Under the pieces are notes generated by a model, which was not told the origin of the DNA, did no database searches, and saw only the letters and a program-made list of their open reading frames with translations. Below, one piece after another: positions 8,498-17,412 of a stretch of DNA of 64,000 nt. The DNA comes from Kitasatospora paranensis. GTDB taxonomy: Bacteria; Actinomycetota; Actinomycetes; Streptomycetales; Streptomycetaceae. The translations under genes and the position numbers were made by a program. The stretch's first letter is position 1. Every line of letters starts with the position of its first letter. Location: contig NZ_BAABKV010000001.1 of the NCBI RefSeq assembly GCF_039544005.1, positions 5,394,001 to 5,458,000 of the forward strand. The letters run 5' to 3'.

Positions 8498-9309
8498 TCG
8501 GCGCCAGCCGTGAGGCCCTGGCCGCCGGCCGGGAGAACCTCGAGAGCCTGACCGACAACACTTCGGTGGACGCGGCCGAGCTCGCCCAGGAACTCACCGC
8601 CGTCACGGCGCTGCTCGACCGCGAGGTCTCGCTGCGCCGTGTCCTGACCGACCCGTCGCGGTCCGGCCAGGACAAGGCGACCTTCGTCGGCACCCTGCTG
8701 TCGGGCCAGGTCTCCGGCGAGACCGTCGACCTGGTCTCCGGGCTGGTCCGGTCCCGCTGGTCCGGCGCGCGTGACCTGGTCGACGCGGTGGAGGAACTCT
8801 CCGCGTACGCCGAGGTCATCGCCGCCGAGAAGACCGGTCAGCTGGACGACGTCGAGGACGAGCTGTTCCGGTTCGGCCGCGTCGTCGCGGGCTCGCACGA
8901 GCTGCGCGCCGCGCTGACCGAGCCGAAGGCCGGTGCCGCCGCCAAGGCGGAGCTGGTCAAGAAGCTGCTCGGCGGCCGCGCCGACGCGGGCACCGTCCGC
9001 CTGGTCGTCTCCCTGGTCACCGCCCCGCGTGGTCGTAGCCTGGAACAGGGCCTCGAGTCCTACTCCAAGCTCGCAGCCGCCCGTCGCGGCCGTGTGGTGG
9101 CCCTGGTCACCAGCGCGGTTCCGCTCTCGGACGGCCAGAAGCAGCGGCTCGCCGCGGGCCTGGCCGGGCTGTACGGCAAGCAGGTCCACCTGAACATCGA
9201 CGTCGACCCGCAGGTCGTCGGCGGCGTCCGGGTGCAGATCGGCGACGAGGTCATCGACGGCACGGTGTCGAGCCGCCTTGAGGGCGCTCGCCAGGGCCTC
9301 GAAGGCTGA
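8494..9309 (+). CDS. atpH: F1F0 ATP synthase subunit delta
   Basis: Stalk subunit linking F1 alpha subunits to b. The 271 residues make it longer than the roughly 180-residue enterobacterial protein, as is usual for streptomycete delta subunits. The C-terminal OSCP/delta signature appears in GRVVALVTSAVPLSDGQKQR and VDPQVVGGVRVQIGDEVIDG. The start is GTG 8494 overlapping the atpF stop. Confidence 0.94.
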   Translation: MIGASREALAAGRENLESLTDNTSVDAAELAQELTAVTALLDREVSLRRVLTDPSRSGQDKATFVGTLLSGQVSGETVDLVSGLVRSRWSGARDLVDAVEELSAYAEVIAAEKTGQLDDVEDELFRFGRVVAGSHELRAALTEPKAGAAAKAELVKKLLGGRADAGTVRLVVSLVTAPRGRSLEQGLESYSKLAAARRGRVVALVTSAVPLSDGQKQRLAAGLAGLYGKQVHLNIDVDPQVVGGVRVQIGDEVIDGTVSSRLEGARQGLEG

Positions 9310-9463
9310 CAACAGAGCATCATCCGACCCTCGGTCGGGCGTCGGTTCACACGAGTGGACCGGCAAAACGAACGGCCGGTTCACCCGACCCGGCCGAGAG
9401 TCGAGCACTTGCGGCCCTCAATGGCGGGCCGAGGATCGCAAACTAGGAGAGCAGGGAAGCCTG

Positions 9464-11038
9464 ATGGCGGAGCTTACGATCCGTCCGGAGGAGATCCGGG
9501 ACGCGCTGGCCGACTTTGTCCAGTCGTACCAGCCGGACGCGGCCTCGCGTGAAGAGGTCGGCACGGTCACCGAGGCCATGGACGGTATCGCCAAGGTCGA
9601 GGGCCTGCCCTCGGTCATGGCCAACGAGCTGCTGAAGTTCGAGGACGGCACCCTCGGCCTCGCGCTGAACCTCGACACCCGTGAGATCGGTGTCGTCGTC
9701 CTCGGTGAGTTCTCGGGCATCGAGGAGGGCCAGACGGTGCAGCGCACCGGCGAGGTCCTCTCCGTCCCGGTCGGCGAGGGCTACCTCGGCCGTGTCGTGG
9801 ACCCGCTGGGCAACCCGATCGACGGCCTGGGCGACATCGCCTCCACCGGCCGCCGCGCCCTGGAGCTGCAGGCCCCCGGCGTCATGGTCCGCAAGTCGGT
9901 CCACGAGCCGATGCAGACCGGCATCAAGGCCATCGACGCGATGACCCCGATCGGCCGCGGCCAGCGCCAGCTGATCATCGGCGACCGCCAGACCGGCAAG
10001 ACCGCGGTGGCGATCGACACGATCATCAACCAGCGCGACAACTGGCGCTCGGGCGACCCGAAGAAGCAGGTCCGCTGCATCTACGTCGCCATCGGCCAGA
10101 AGGGCTCCACCATCGCGTCCGTCCGCGGCGCCCTGGAGGAGGCCGGCGCGCTGGAGTACACCACCATCGTGGCTGCTCCCGCCTCGGACCCGGCCGGCTT
10201 CAAGTACCTCGCCCCGTACACCGGCTCCGCCATCGGCCAGGAGTGGATGTACGACGGCAAGCACGTCCTGATCATCTTCGACGACCTGTCGAAGCAGGCC
10301 GAGGCCTACCGCTCCGTCTCCCTGCTGCTCCGCCGCCCGCCGGGCCGCGAGGCCTACCCGGGTGACGTCTTCTACCTGCACTCCCGCCTGCTGGAGCGCT
10401 GCGCGAAGCTCTCCGACGAGCTGGGCGCGGGCTCGATGACCGGTCTGCCGATCATCGAGACCAAGGCGAACGACGTCTCGGCGTACATCCCGACCAACGT
10501 CATCTCCATCACCGACGGCCAGTGCTTCCTGGAGTCCGACCTGTTCAACGCCGGCATCCGCCCGGCCGTGAACGTCGGCATCTCGGTCTCCCGCGTCGGT
10601 GGCTCCGCCCAGATCAAGGCCATGAAGTCGGTCGCCGGCCGGCTGCGCCTGGACCTCGCCCAGTACCGCGAGCTGGAGGCGTTCGCCGCCTTCGGTTCCG
10701 ACCTGGACGCGGCCTCCAAGGCCCAGCTGGAGCGCGGTGCGCGCATGGTCGAGCTGCTGAAGCAGGGCCAGTACCAGCCGTTCCCCGTCGAGGAGCAGGT
10801 CGTCTCCATCTGGGCCGGCACCACCGGCAAGCTGGACGAGGTCCCGGTCGCCGACATCCGTCGCTTCGAGCGCGAGTTCCTGGACCACCTGCGCCTCGAG
10901 CACAAGGGCATCCTGGCCGGCATCGTCGAGACCCAGAAGCTCGAGGACGGCACCATCGACGCGCTGACCAGCGCGATCGAGGGCTTCAAGCAGGGCTTCA
11001 CGACGGCCGACGGCAAGCTCCTGTCCGAGCAGGCCTGA
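9464..11038 (+). CDS. atpA: F1F0 ATP synthase subunit alpha
   Basis: Non-catalytic nucleotide-binding F1 subunit of 524 residues. Walker A is GDRQTGKT at 173-180. The alpha/beta signature is seen as PAVNVGISVSRVGGSAQ, and the arginine finger region follows. The ATG 9464 begins MAELTIRPEEIRDAL, the conserved alpha N-terminus, with purine-rich ggagagcaggga upstream. The preceding 154-base gap after atpH holds no gene. Confidence 0.98.
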   Translation: MAELTIRPEEIRDALADFVQSYQPDAASREEVGTVTEAMDGIAKVEGLPSVMANELLKFEDGTLGLALNLDTREIGVVVLGEFSGIEEGQTVQRTGEVLSVPVGEGYLGRVVDPLGNPIDGLGDIASTGRRALELQAPGVMVRKSVHEPMQTGIKAIDAMTPIGRGQRQLIIGDRQTGKTAVAIDTIINQRDNWRSGDPKKQVRCIYVAIGQKGSTIASVRGALEEAGALEYTTIVAAPASDPAGFKYLAPYTGSAIGQEWMYDGKHVLIIFDDLSKQAEAYRSVSLLLRRPPGREAYPGDVFYLHSRLLERCAKLSDELGAGSMTGLPIIETKANDVSAYIPTNVISITDGQCFLESDLFNAGIRPAVNVGISVSRVGGSAQIKAMKSVAGRLRLDLAQYRELEAFAAFGSDLDAASKAQLERGARMVELLKQGQYQPFPVEEQVVSIWAGTTGKLDEVPVADIRRFEREFLDHLRLEHKGILAGIVETQKLEDGTIDALTSAIEGFKQGFTTADGKLLSEQA

Positions 11039-11069
11039 GTCCGGTAACGAGGAAAGGACGTAACGACCC

Positions 11070-11984
11070 ATGGGAGCACAGCTTCGGGTCTACAAGCGCC
11101 GGATCCGCTCTGTCACCGCGACGAAGAAGATCACCAAGGCGATGGAGATGATCTCCGCGTCGCGCATCGTCAAGGCGCAGCGCGCGGTGGCCGCCTCCAC
11201 TCCGTACGCCGATGAGCTCACCCGGGCGGTGACGGCGGTGGCCACCCGGTCCAACGCCAAGCACCCGCTCACCACCGAGAACCCGAACGCCACCACGGCC
11301 GCCGTCCTGCTGATCACGGCGGACCGCGGTCTGGCGGGCGGCTACTCGACCAACGCCATCAAGCAGGCCGTCTCGCTCAGCGAGCGGCTCCGCGCAGAGG
11401 GCAAGGACGTGGTGACGTACATCGTCGGCCGCAAGGGTGTCTCGTACTACAACTTCCGTGACCTGAAGGTCGCGGGGTCGTGGACGGGCTTCTCGGACAA
11501 GCCGACCTACGGTGACGCGAAGGCCGTGGCGAGCGACCTGATCGAGGCCTTCACGGCCGAGACCGGTGGCGTGGACGAGCTGCACCTGGTGTCGACCAAG
11601 TTCGTGTCGATGCTGACGCAGAACGCCGTGGACGCCCGACTGCTGCCGCTGAAGCTCGACGAGGTCGAGCTGAGCGACGAGTCGAAGGCCAAGCACGAGA
11701 TCTTCCCGCTGTACGACTTCGAGCCGTCGGCGGAGGGCGTCCTGGACGCCCTCCTGCCGCGGTACGTCGAGAGCCGGATCTACAACGCGCTGCTGCAGTC
11801 GGCCGCCTCCGAGCACGCCGCCCGCCGGCGTGCGATGAAGAGCGCGACGGACAACGCCGGCGAGCTCATCAAGTCGCTGACGCGGCTTGCCAACTCGGCC
11901 CGTCAGGCCGAGATCACCCAGGAAATCAGCGAGATCGTCGGTGGCGCGAACGCCCTGGCCGACGCTAGCGCGGGGAGCGAATGA
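11070..11984 (+). CDS. atpG: F1F0 ATP synthase subunit gamma
   Basis: Central rotor shaft, 304 residues. The N-terminal helix is the conserved GAQLRVYKRRIRSVTATKKIT, the middle contains ITADRGLAGGYSTN, and the C-terminal helix ends in ARQAEITQEISEIVGGANAL. These two terminal helices form the coiled coil inside alpha3beta3. The ATG follows gaggaaagg. The stop overlaps the atpD start (ATGA at 11981-11984). Confidence 0.97.
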   Translation: MGAQLRVYKRRIRSVTATKKITKAMEMISASRIVKAQRAVAASTPYADELTRAVTAVATRSNAKHPLTTENPNATTAAVLLITADRGLAGGYSTNAIKQAVSLSERLRAEGKDVVTYIVGRKGVSYYNFRDLKVAGSWTGFSDKPTYGDAKAVASDLIEAFTAETGGVDELHLVSTKFVSMLTQNAVDARLLPLKLDEVELSDESKAKHEIFPLYDFEPSAEGVLDALLPRYVESRIYNALLQSAASEHAARRRAMKSATDNAGELIKSLTRLANSARQAEITQEISEIVGGANALADASAGSE

Positions 11985-13432
11985 GTATGACCACCACTGT
12001 TGAGCCGACCACGGCGACGGGCCGCGTCGCGCGGGTCATCGGCCCGGTCGTCGACGTGGAGTTCCCCGTCGACGCCATTCCGGACATGTTCAACGCCCTG
12101 CACGTCGAGGTGGACAACCCCGACGGCACCGGCAAGAAGATCCTGACCCTCGAGGTTGCCCAGCACCTCGGCGACGGCCTGGTCCGCGGCATCTCGATGC
12201 AGCCGACCGACGGTCTCGTCCGCGGCGCCGAGGTCTCCGACACCGGCTCGGCCATCTCCGTCCCCGTCGGCCAGATCACCAAGGGCAAGGTCTTCAACGC
12301 CCTCGGTGAGGTGCTGAACGTCGACAAGGCCGAGTTCGAGTCGCAGGTCGAGGTCCGCTGGCCGATCCACCGCAAGGCCCCGGAGTTCAAGGACCTCGAG
12401 TCCAAGACCGAGATGTTCGAGACCGGCATCAAGGTCATCGACCTCCTCACCCCGTACGTCCAGGGTGGCAAGATCGGTCTGTTCGGTGGTGCCGGTGTCG
12501 GCAAGACCGTTCTGATCCAGGAGATGATCTACCGCGTCGCCGAGAACTTCGGTGGTGTCTCGGTGTTCGCCGGTGTCGGCGAGCGCACCCGTGAGGGCAA
12601 CGACCTCATCCACGAGATGGTCGACTCGGGCGTTCTGGACAAGACCGCGCTGGTCTTCGGCCAGATGGACGAGCCGCCGGGCACCCGCCTGCGCGTCGCG
12701 CTCTCCGCGCTGACCATGGCGGAGTACTTCCGCGACGTGGAGCAGCAGGACGTTCTGCTCTTCATCGACAACATCTTCCGGTTCACCCAGGCCGGTTCCG
12801 AGGTGTCGACCCTGCTCGGCCGCATGCCCTCCGCGGTGGGTTACCAGCCGAACCTGGCCGACGAGATGGGCCTCCTGCAGGAGCGCATCACCTCGACCCG
12901 CGGTCACTCGATCACCTCGATGCAGGCGATCTACGTCCCCGCGGACGACCTGACCGACCCGGCGCCGGCCACCACCTTCGCCCACCTCGACGCGACGACG
13001 GTTCTCTCCCGTCCGATCTCCGAGAAGGGCATCTACCCGGCCGTCGACCCGCTGGACTCCACGTCCCGCATCCTGGACCCGCGCTACATCGCGCAGGACC
13101 ACTACGACACGGCCATCCGTATCAAGGGGATCCTGCAGAAGTACAAGGACCTCCAGGACATCATCGCGATCCTCGGTATCGACGAGCTCAGCGAGGACGA
13201 CAAGATCACCGTCCACCGCGCCCGTCGCATCGAGCGCTTCCTCTCGCAGAACACCTACGTGGCGAAGCAGTTCACCGGTGTCGAGGGCTCGACCGTGCCG
13301 CTGGCCGAGACGATCGAGGCCTTCAACTCGATCGCGGACGGCAAGTACGACTCCACTCCGGAGCAGGCCTTCTTCATGTGCGGTGGCATCGAGGACCTCG
13401 AGAAGAACGCTGCCGAGCTGGCGAAGAAGTAA
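11981..13432 (+). CDS. atpD: F1F0 ATP synthase subunit beta
   Basis: Catalytic F1 subunit of 483 residues. Walker A is GGAGVGKT at 169-176, the catalytic-Glu segment is AGVGERTREGNDL, and the DELSEED-loop equivalent is IDELSEDD. The start is ATG 11981 overlapping the atpG stop; ATG 11987 is an equally spaced alternative. Confidence 0.98.
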   Translation: MSMTTTVEPTTATGRVARVIGPVVDVEFPVDAIPDMFNALHVEVDNPDGTGKKILTLEVAQHLGDGLVRGISMQPTDGLVRGAEVSDTGSAISVPVGQITKGKVFNALGEVLNVDKAEFESQVEVRWPIHRKAPEFKDLESKTEMFETGIKVIDLLTPYVQGGKIGLFGGAGVGKTVLIQEMIYRVAENFGGVSVFAGVGERTREGNDLIHEMVDSGVLDKTALVFGQMDEPPGTRLRVALSALTMAEYFRDVEQQDVLLFIDNIFRFTQAGSEVSTLLGRMPSAVGYQPNLADEMGLLQERITSTRGHSITSMQAIYVPADDLTDPAPATTFAHLDATTVLSRPISEKGIYPAVDPLDSTSRILDPRYIAQDHYDTAIRIKGILQKYKDLQDIIAILGIDELSEDDKITVHRARRIERFLSQNTYVAKQFTGVEGSTVPLAETIEAFNSIADGKYDSTPEQAFFMCGGIEDLEKNAAELAKK

Positions 13433-13458
13433 TCAGGCCGGCTGATGGCCGACCGACC

Positions 13459-13496
13459 GTGAGGGGTGGTCCCCGTCCCTGGGGGCCACCCCTCAC
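13459..13496 (+). terminator. hairpin between atpD and atpC
   Basis: GTGAGGGGTGG and CCACCCCTCAC form a perfect 11-bp stem, with further inner pairing of TCCCC against GGGGG. There is no long U-tract. Its place between atpD and atpC suggests partial termination or an RNA processing/stability element that lowers epsilon expression. Confidence 0.6.
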
Positions 13497-13617
13497 GCCT
13501 CGACCGGCTGTGATCCCGGTCATCTCCGTGTCCTTGGTTTCATACCGGGGGTGCGGGCCCGTTATTCTTACCGAAACCGGCGAGTGATCGACGGTTTCAA
13601 GAGCCTAGGAGCCCACG

Positions 13618-14001
13618 TTGGCTGAGCTGCACGTCGAGCTGGTCGCAGCCGACCGCAAGGTGTGGTCCGGTGCGGCCACCATCGTTGTCGCCCGTACGGC
13701 CTCCGGTGACACCGGCATCATGCCCGGGCACACCCCGGTGCTGAGCGTGCTGGAGACCGGTCCGGTCACCATCCGCACCACCGACGGCGGCACCGTCGTC
13801 GCGGCGGTGCACGGTGGCTTCATCTCCTTCGCCGACAACAAGCTCTCCATCCTCGCCGAGGTGGCCGAGCTGGCGGACGAGATCGACGTCGCCCGCGCCC
13901 AGCGCGCGCTGGACAGCGCCCAGAGCGAGCTCGACGCGCACGCCGAGCGCCGCGCCGAGGTGCGGCTCGTGGCGGCGGGCGGACTCAAGGCCCACGCCTG
14001 A
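13618..14001 (+). CDS. atpC: F1F0 ATP synthase subunit epsilon
   Basis: Regulatory F1 subunit, 127 residues. The N-terminal beta sandwich (ELHVELVAADRKVWSG, GDTGIMPGHTPVLS, VHGGFISF) and the C-terminal helical part (DEIDVARAQRALDSAQ) are both complete. The start is TTG 13618 with AGGAG at about 13607-13611; no ATG or GTG fits. The rare start codon and the upstream hairpin both suit low stoichiometry. Confidence 0.94.
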   Translation: MAELHVELVAADRKVWSGAATIVVARTASGDTGIMPGHTPVLSVLETGPVTIRTTDGGTVVAAVHGGFISFADNKLSILAEVAELADEIDVARAQRALDSAQSELDAHAERRAEVRLVAAGGLKAHA

Positions 14002-14032
14002 GCCCATGACCCTCGCGTAGGGTCGACCGACG

Positions 14033-14064
14033 GTCCCGGGGACGCGGAAGCGTGACCCCGGGAC
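14033..14064 (+). terminator. probable terminator of the atp operon
   Basis: GTCCCGGGG pairs with CCCCGGGAC, with an inner ACGC-ggaa-GCGT stem and a GA bulge. It starts about 30 bases after the atpC stop. GC-rich hairpins without a U-tract are the common streptomycete terminator form. Confidence 0.65.
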
Positions 14065-14142
14065 TGTCGTATCAGTTGGTAGGACAGCGCGGTCGGTGAC
14101 ACGGCCGACACGGGGACGCAGGGAGCGAGGAGGTCGGTGAGC

Positions 14143-14642
14143 ATGGTCCTCGCCCTTGTGGTGTGCGCGGCGGTCGTGGCGGCCGCGGTGATCGGACTGG
14201 TGGCGTTCGCGGTACGCCGGCGGGTGATCCAGCGGGTCGGCGGCACGTTCGACTGCAGTTACCGCCTGAAAATGCCCGCCGACGCCTCGACGCAGCCCGA
14301 CCTCGACGAGAACGGCCAACCCACCTCGGCCCCGGTCCCCACGACCGACGGCAAGGGGTGGGTTTTCGGTATCGGGCGGTACAGCGGCGACTCCATCGAG
14401 TGGTTCCGGGTCTTCTCCTACGCGCCCCGGCCCCGCCGGACGCTGCCGCGCACCCAGATCGAGGTGCTCGGCCGCCGATACCCGGAGGGCCAGGAGGAGC
14501 TGGCACTGCTCTCCGGCTCCGTCGTGCTCCGCTGTCTGCACGACGGCACCCCCTGGAGCTCGCCATGAGCGAGGACGCCCTGACCGGCTTCCTCGCCTGG
14601 CTCGAAGCCGCCCCGCCCGGGCAGAGGGTGAACGTCGCGTAG
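14143..14642 (+). CDS. DUF2550 family membrane-anchored protein (frameshift near the 3' end)
   Basis: Conserved actinobacterial protein of unknown function, regularly found just after atpC. An N-terminal membrane helix (about residues 3-23, VLALVVCAAVVAAAVIGLVA) is followed by RRR and a soluble domain. ATG 14143 is preferred over GTG 14137 because of spacing to GAGGAGG. The frame as read stops at 14568. Adding one C to the C5 run at 14549-14553 continues into LELAMSEDALTGFLAWLEA and PPGQRVNVA, the tail I recall for DUF2550, giving 166 residues. The downstream 25-codon open frame is therefore the missing end, not a separate gene. Confidence 0.82.
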
Positions 14643-14709
14643 CGACGGGACCCTCGGGCGTGGAGGTCCCCCGCCCGGAGGGTGGGGGAGGTGAACGTCG
14701 CGTAGCGAC
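14628..14709. repeat. 19-bp direct repeat gtgaacgtcgcgtagcgac
   Basis: The 19-mer occurs at 14628-14646, covering the end of the DUF2550 gene, and again at 14691-14709. Between them is a G/C-rich palindromic stretch (cccccgcccggagggtggggg). This looks like a local duplication of the gene end; it has no assigned function. Confidence 0.6.
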
Positions 14710-14773
14710 AGACCTTCGGCAGCGTGGTTAACGTCTCCTAACCGCGGCCGGCCGGCCGCGCTAGGCTGCCGCC

Positions 14774-15346
14774 ATGGTGAACCTGACGCGTATCTACACC
14801 CGGACCGGCGACGACGGCACGACCGCGCTCGGCGACATGAGCCGGACGACCAAGACCGATCCGCGGCTGATCGCGTACGCCGACACCAACGAGGCCAACG
14901 CCGCCATCGGAGTGGCCATCGCCGCCGGCGCCCTGCCCGCCGACGTCTCCGCGGTGCTGACCCGGATCCAGAACGACCTCTTCGACGTCGGCGCCGACCT
15001 GGCCACGCCCGTCGTGGAGAACCCGCAGTACCCGCCGCTGCGGGTCGAGCAGGGCTACATCGACCGGCTCGAATCGGACTGCGACCACTACCTGGAGACC
15101 CTGGAGAAGCTGCGCAGCTTCATCCTCCCCGGCGGGACCCCGGGCGCCGCGTACCTGCACCTCGCGTGCACCGTCGTCCGGCGCGCCGAGCGGGCCACCT
15201 GGGCCGCGATCGACCAGCACGGCGACACCGTCAACCCGCTGACCGCGAAGTACCTCAACCGGCTCTCCGACCTGCTGTTCATCCTGGCCCGGGCGGCCAA
15301 CGCGGAGCGCGGCGACGTGCTCTGGGTCCCCGGCGAGAACCGGTAG
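14774..15346 (+). CDS. cob(I)alamin adenosyltransferase, PduO type
   Basis: Transfers adenosyl from ATP to cob(I)alamin to make adenosylcobalamin, the cofactor of the mutase at 44744. It has 190 residues and the PduO N-terminal motif TRIYTRTGDDGTTALGDMSR, with the later RRAERATW and LNRLSDLLFILAR blocks. The predicted promoter region has gttaac and a G-rich spacer; I see no cobalamin riboswitch fold in the 130-base leader. Confidence 0.93.
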   Translation: MVNLTRIYTRTGDDGTTALGDMSRTTKTDPRLIAYADTNEANAAIGVAIAAGALPADVSAVLTRIQNDLFDVGADLATPVVENPQYPPLRVEQGYIDRLESDCDHYLETLEKLRSFILPGGTPGAAYLHLACTVVRRAERATWAAIDQHGDTVNPLTAKYLNRLSDLLFILARAANAERGDVLWVPGENR

Positions 15347-15384
15347 CGCCACGGCGGGCTCCCGGACGGGCCGATGACGGGCCG

Positions 15385-15699
15385 TCAGCGGCGCTCCAGC
15401 GCCTGTCTGGCGCGCAGCGCGTCGTCCGGCCAGACCATCAGCCGGGGGCCCGCGCTGGTGGCCACCAGGGTGTGCCGTACGCCCTCGGCGGTCAGCACGC
15501 CCGACATCCGGCGCGCCTCGTCCCGGTCGGCGGGCGAGGCGACCGTGACCAGCAGCCCGTACTCGTCCGGATTGCCGGCCCGGGGCCGCCGCTGCACCAG
15601 CGACCTGCCGCGCCCGTACGTCCAGCGCAGCAGGACGACCAGCACCGCGACCACGGCCAGGCCGATCAGCAGCACCTCCAGCGGGTGCACCCCGGTCAT
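15385..15699 (-). CDS. small single-pass membrane protein of unknown function
   Basis: 104 residues. One N-terminal membrane helix at about 9-26 (VLLIGLAVVAVLVVLLRW) precedes a basic stretch (YGRGRSLVQRRPR) and a soluble domain with VASPADRDEARRMSGVLTAEG. It is convergent with the adenosyltransferase gene and divergent from the dehydrogenase gene, and similar proteins occur at this place in other streptomycetes. I do not recognise a function. Confidence 0.7.
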   Translation of the reverse strand: MTGVHPLEVLLIGLAVVAVLVVLLRWTYGRGRSLVQRRPRAGNPDEYGLLVTVASPADRDEARRMSGVLTAEGVRHTLVATSAGPRLMVWPDDALRARQALERR

Positions 15700-15852
15700 T
15701 GCGTGAAACCCCTTCGCCGTCGGGCACAGATCACACCCTCCAATCTCACCACGGGGGCCGCGCGGGCATTAGAGTCCGGGCCGTGAGCGGCGCGGCTCCG
15801 GGGGTGATCCCTGCCCAGGGCCGCCCTGAGGACGGACCCGGGAGACCAAGCC

Positions 15853-16719
15853 ATGAGCAACGCACCCACCCAGCGGATCGCCGTCATCGGCGCGGGCCTG
15901 ATGGGCGCCGGCATCGCCCAGGTCTCGGCGCAGGCCGGCCACCCGGTGGTGCTGCGCGACGTCACGGACGCCGCGCTGCAGCGCGGTCTGGACGGCATCC
16001 GCGCCTCCTACGAGAAGTTCGTCGGCAAGGGCCGGATGACCGCCGAGGACGCCGAGGCGGCGCTCGGCCGGATCACCACCACCACCGACCTCGGCGCGGT
16101 CGCCGACGCGGACATCGTGGTGGAGGCCGTCTTCGAGCAGCTGGACGTCAAGGAGGGCGTCTTCCGCGAGCTCGACAAGCTGGCCAAGGACGGCGCGGTG
16201 CTGGCCTCCAACACCTCCGCCATCCCGATCACCCGGATCGCCGCCGCGACCTCGCGTCCGGAGAGCGTGGTCGGCGTGCACTTCTTCTCGCCGGTGCCGC
16301 TGATGCGCCTGGTCGAGCTGGTGCGCGGCTACAAGACCAGCGACGAGGCACTGGCCGTCGCCCGGGCCTTCGCCGAGGGCGTCGGCAAGGAGGTCGTGGT
16401 GGTCAACCGCGACGTGGCCGGCTTCATCACCACGCGTCTGATCACCGCGCTGGTCGTCGAGGCGGCGAAGCTCTACGAGTCGGGCGTCGCCACCGCCGAG
16501 GACATCGACACCGCCTGCCGGCTCGGCTTCGGCCACCCGATGGGCCCGCTGCAGACCGCGGACCTCACCGGCGTCGACATCCTGCTGCACGCGGCCCGCA
16601 ACATCTACGCCGAGACCCAGGACGAGAAGTTCGCCGCGCCGGAGGTCATGGCGCGGATGGTCACCGCCGGGGACCTCGGCCGCAAGAGCGGCCGCGGGTT
16701 CTACCCCTACGAGGGCTGA
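15853..16719 (+). CDS. 3-hydroxybutyryl-CoA dehydrogenase family protein
   Basis: NAD(P)-dependent (S)-3-hydroxyacyl-CoA dehydrogenase acting in acetoacetyl-CoA / butyryl-CoA metabolism. It has 288 residues. The Rossmann motif is IAVIGAGLMGAGIAQ near the N-terminus. The catalytic His is in VGVHFFSPVPLM and the downstream Glu/Asn region is DVAGFITTRLI. C-terminal dimerisation blocks GHPMGPLQTADLTG and GRGFYPY are complete. The ATG has an A/G-rich leader (gggagaccaagcc). Its partner thiolase is at 34490. Confidence 0.92.
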   Translation: MSNAPTQRIAVIGAGLMGAGIAQVSAQAGHPVVLRDVTDAALQRGLDGIRASYEKFVGKGRMTAEDAEAALGRITTTTDLGAVADADIVVEAVFEQLDVKEGVFRELDKLAKDGAVLASNTSAIPITRIAAATSRPESVVGVHFFSPVPLMRLVELVRGYKTSDEALAVARAFAEGVGKEVVVVNRDVAGFITTRLITALVVEAAKLYESGVATAEDIDTACRLGFGHPMGPLQTADLTGVDILLHAARNIYAETQDEKFAAPEVMARMVTAGDLGRKSGRGFYPYEG

Positions 16720-16725
16720 TCCGCG

Positions 16726-16759
16726 CGGCGGCCGTGCTCCGTCCGGCGTACGGCCGCCG
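16726..16759 (+). terminator. hairpin terminator after the 3-hydroxyacyl-CoA dehydrogenase gene
   Basis: CGGCGGCCGT and ACGGCCGCCG form a perfect 10-bp stem with a 14-base loop, starting 7 bases after the stop codon. Confidence 0.65.
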
Positions 16760-17040
16760 TGTGACCCGGTTCTCACGGCGGGGCGCCCGGGCGGGTGAGT
16801 TTCCTCACGATGCTGCCGCAGACGGGTGATTTGCGCCGGAATCGCGCGTAGGTATGGGGAGTTCCTGCGTATATTCCCTCGGACGGGTGAAGTTGAGTGG
16901 GACTCCGCCGAAGGGGCGAAACCTGCGGAGTTGGTTCACCGTCAGATGAGGGGAGACCGGCGCGGCCCTCGGCGCGCGGCGCAACCGCGCCCGGCCGACC
17001 CGAGCCCCGGACCACCCATCGGCGAGCGGAGGAGGAGAGC
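16760..17040. other. noncoding region upstream of the STAS gene
   Basis: About 280 bases without a convincing gene. The sequence around 16845-16880 (taggtatggggag, gtatattccctc) has the A/T-containing hexamers expected of a promoter for the downstream STAS gene, but no consensus pair can be fixed. Confidence 0.4.
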
Positions 17041-17412
17041 GTGCGGATCACCGGCGACCAGACCGGTCTGGCCATCGAGGGCCGACTCGACGTGCGCAGC
17101 GCCGCCGACGCCCGGGCCCTGCTGCACGCCGCCGTCGACGGCGGCCAGGGGGATCTCGTGCTCGACCTCGGCCGCCTGGAGTTCTGGGACGCCACCGGCC
17201 TCGGCGTCATCATGGGCACCCACCGCCGGGCCGGCCGGATCGGCCGGCGGCTCGTCCTGCGCGATGTCCCGGCCCAGCTCCAGCGCCTCCTGGTGGCGAC
17301 CCGGCTGCACCGCATCCTCGCCGTCGAGGGCACCGTCCCGGACGCGTACGGCTCCACACTGCCCGCTCTCGGCGGCCTCCCCGCCGCGCCGCTGGCCCTG
17401 CCTTCCCTCTAG
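17041..17412 (+). CDS. STAS-domain protein (anti-anti-sigma factor-like)
   Basis: 123 residues forming one STAS domain. Anti-sigma-factor antagonists of this class are controlled by phosphorylation at the Ser/Thr of the D-[ST]-[ST]-G loop. Here the loop reads FWDATGLGVIMG, with Thr52 at the modifiable position. The start GTG 17041 has a strong ribosome-binding site, gaggaggagagc. No partner anti-sigma kinase is adjacent. It may act on a partner-switching kinase elsewhere, or be a stand-alone STAS scaffold. Confidence 0.85.
   Translation: MRITGDQTGLAIEGRLDVRSAADARALLHAAVDGGQGDLVLDLGRLEFWDATGLGVIMGTHRRAGRIGRRLVLRDVPAQLQRLLVATRLHRILAVEGTVPDAYGSTLPALGGLPAAPLALPSL

Noticed and set aside
14565..14642. 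25-codon coupled micro-gene after DUF2550
   Set aside because: Explained as the true C-terminus of DUF2550 after a one-base loss at 14549-14553.
14643..14773. Cobalamin riboswitch before the adenosyltransferase gene
   Set aside because: The leader is about 130 bases and I cannot find the conserved B12-box or the multi-stem layout.
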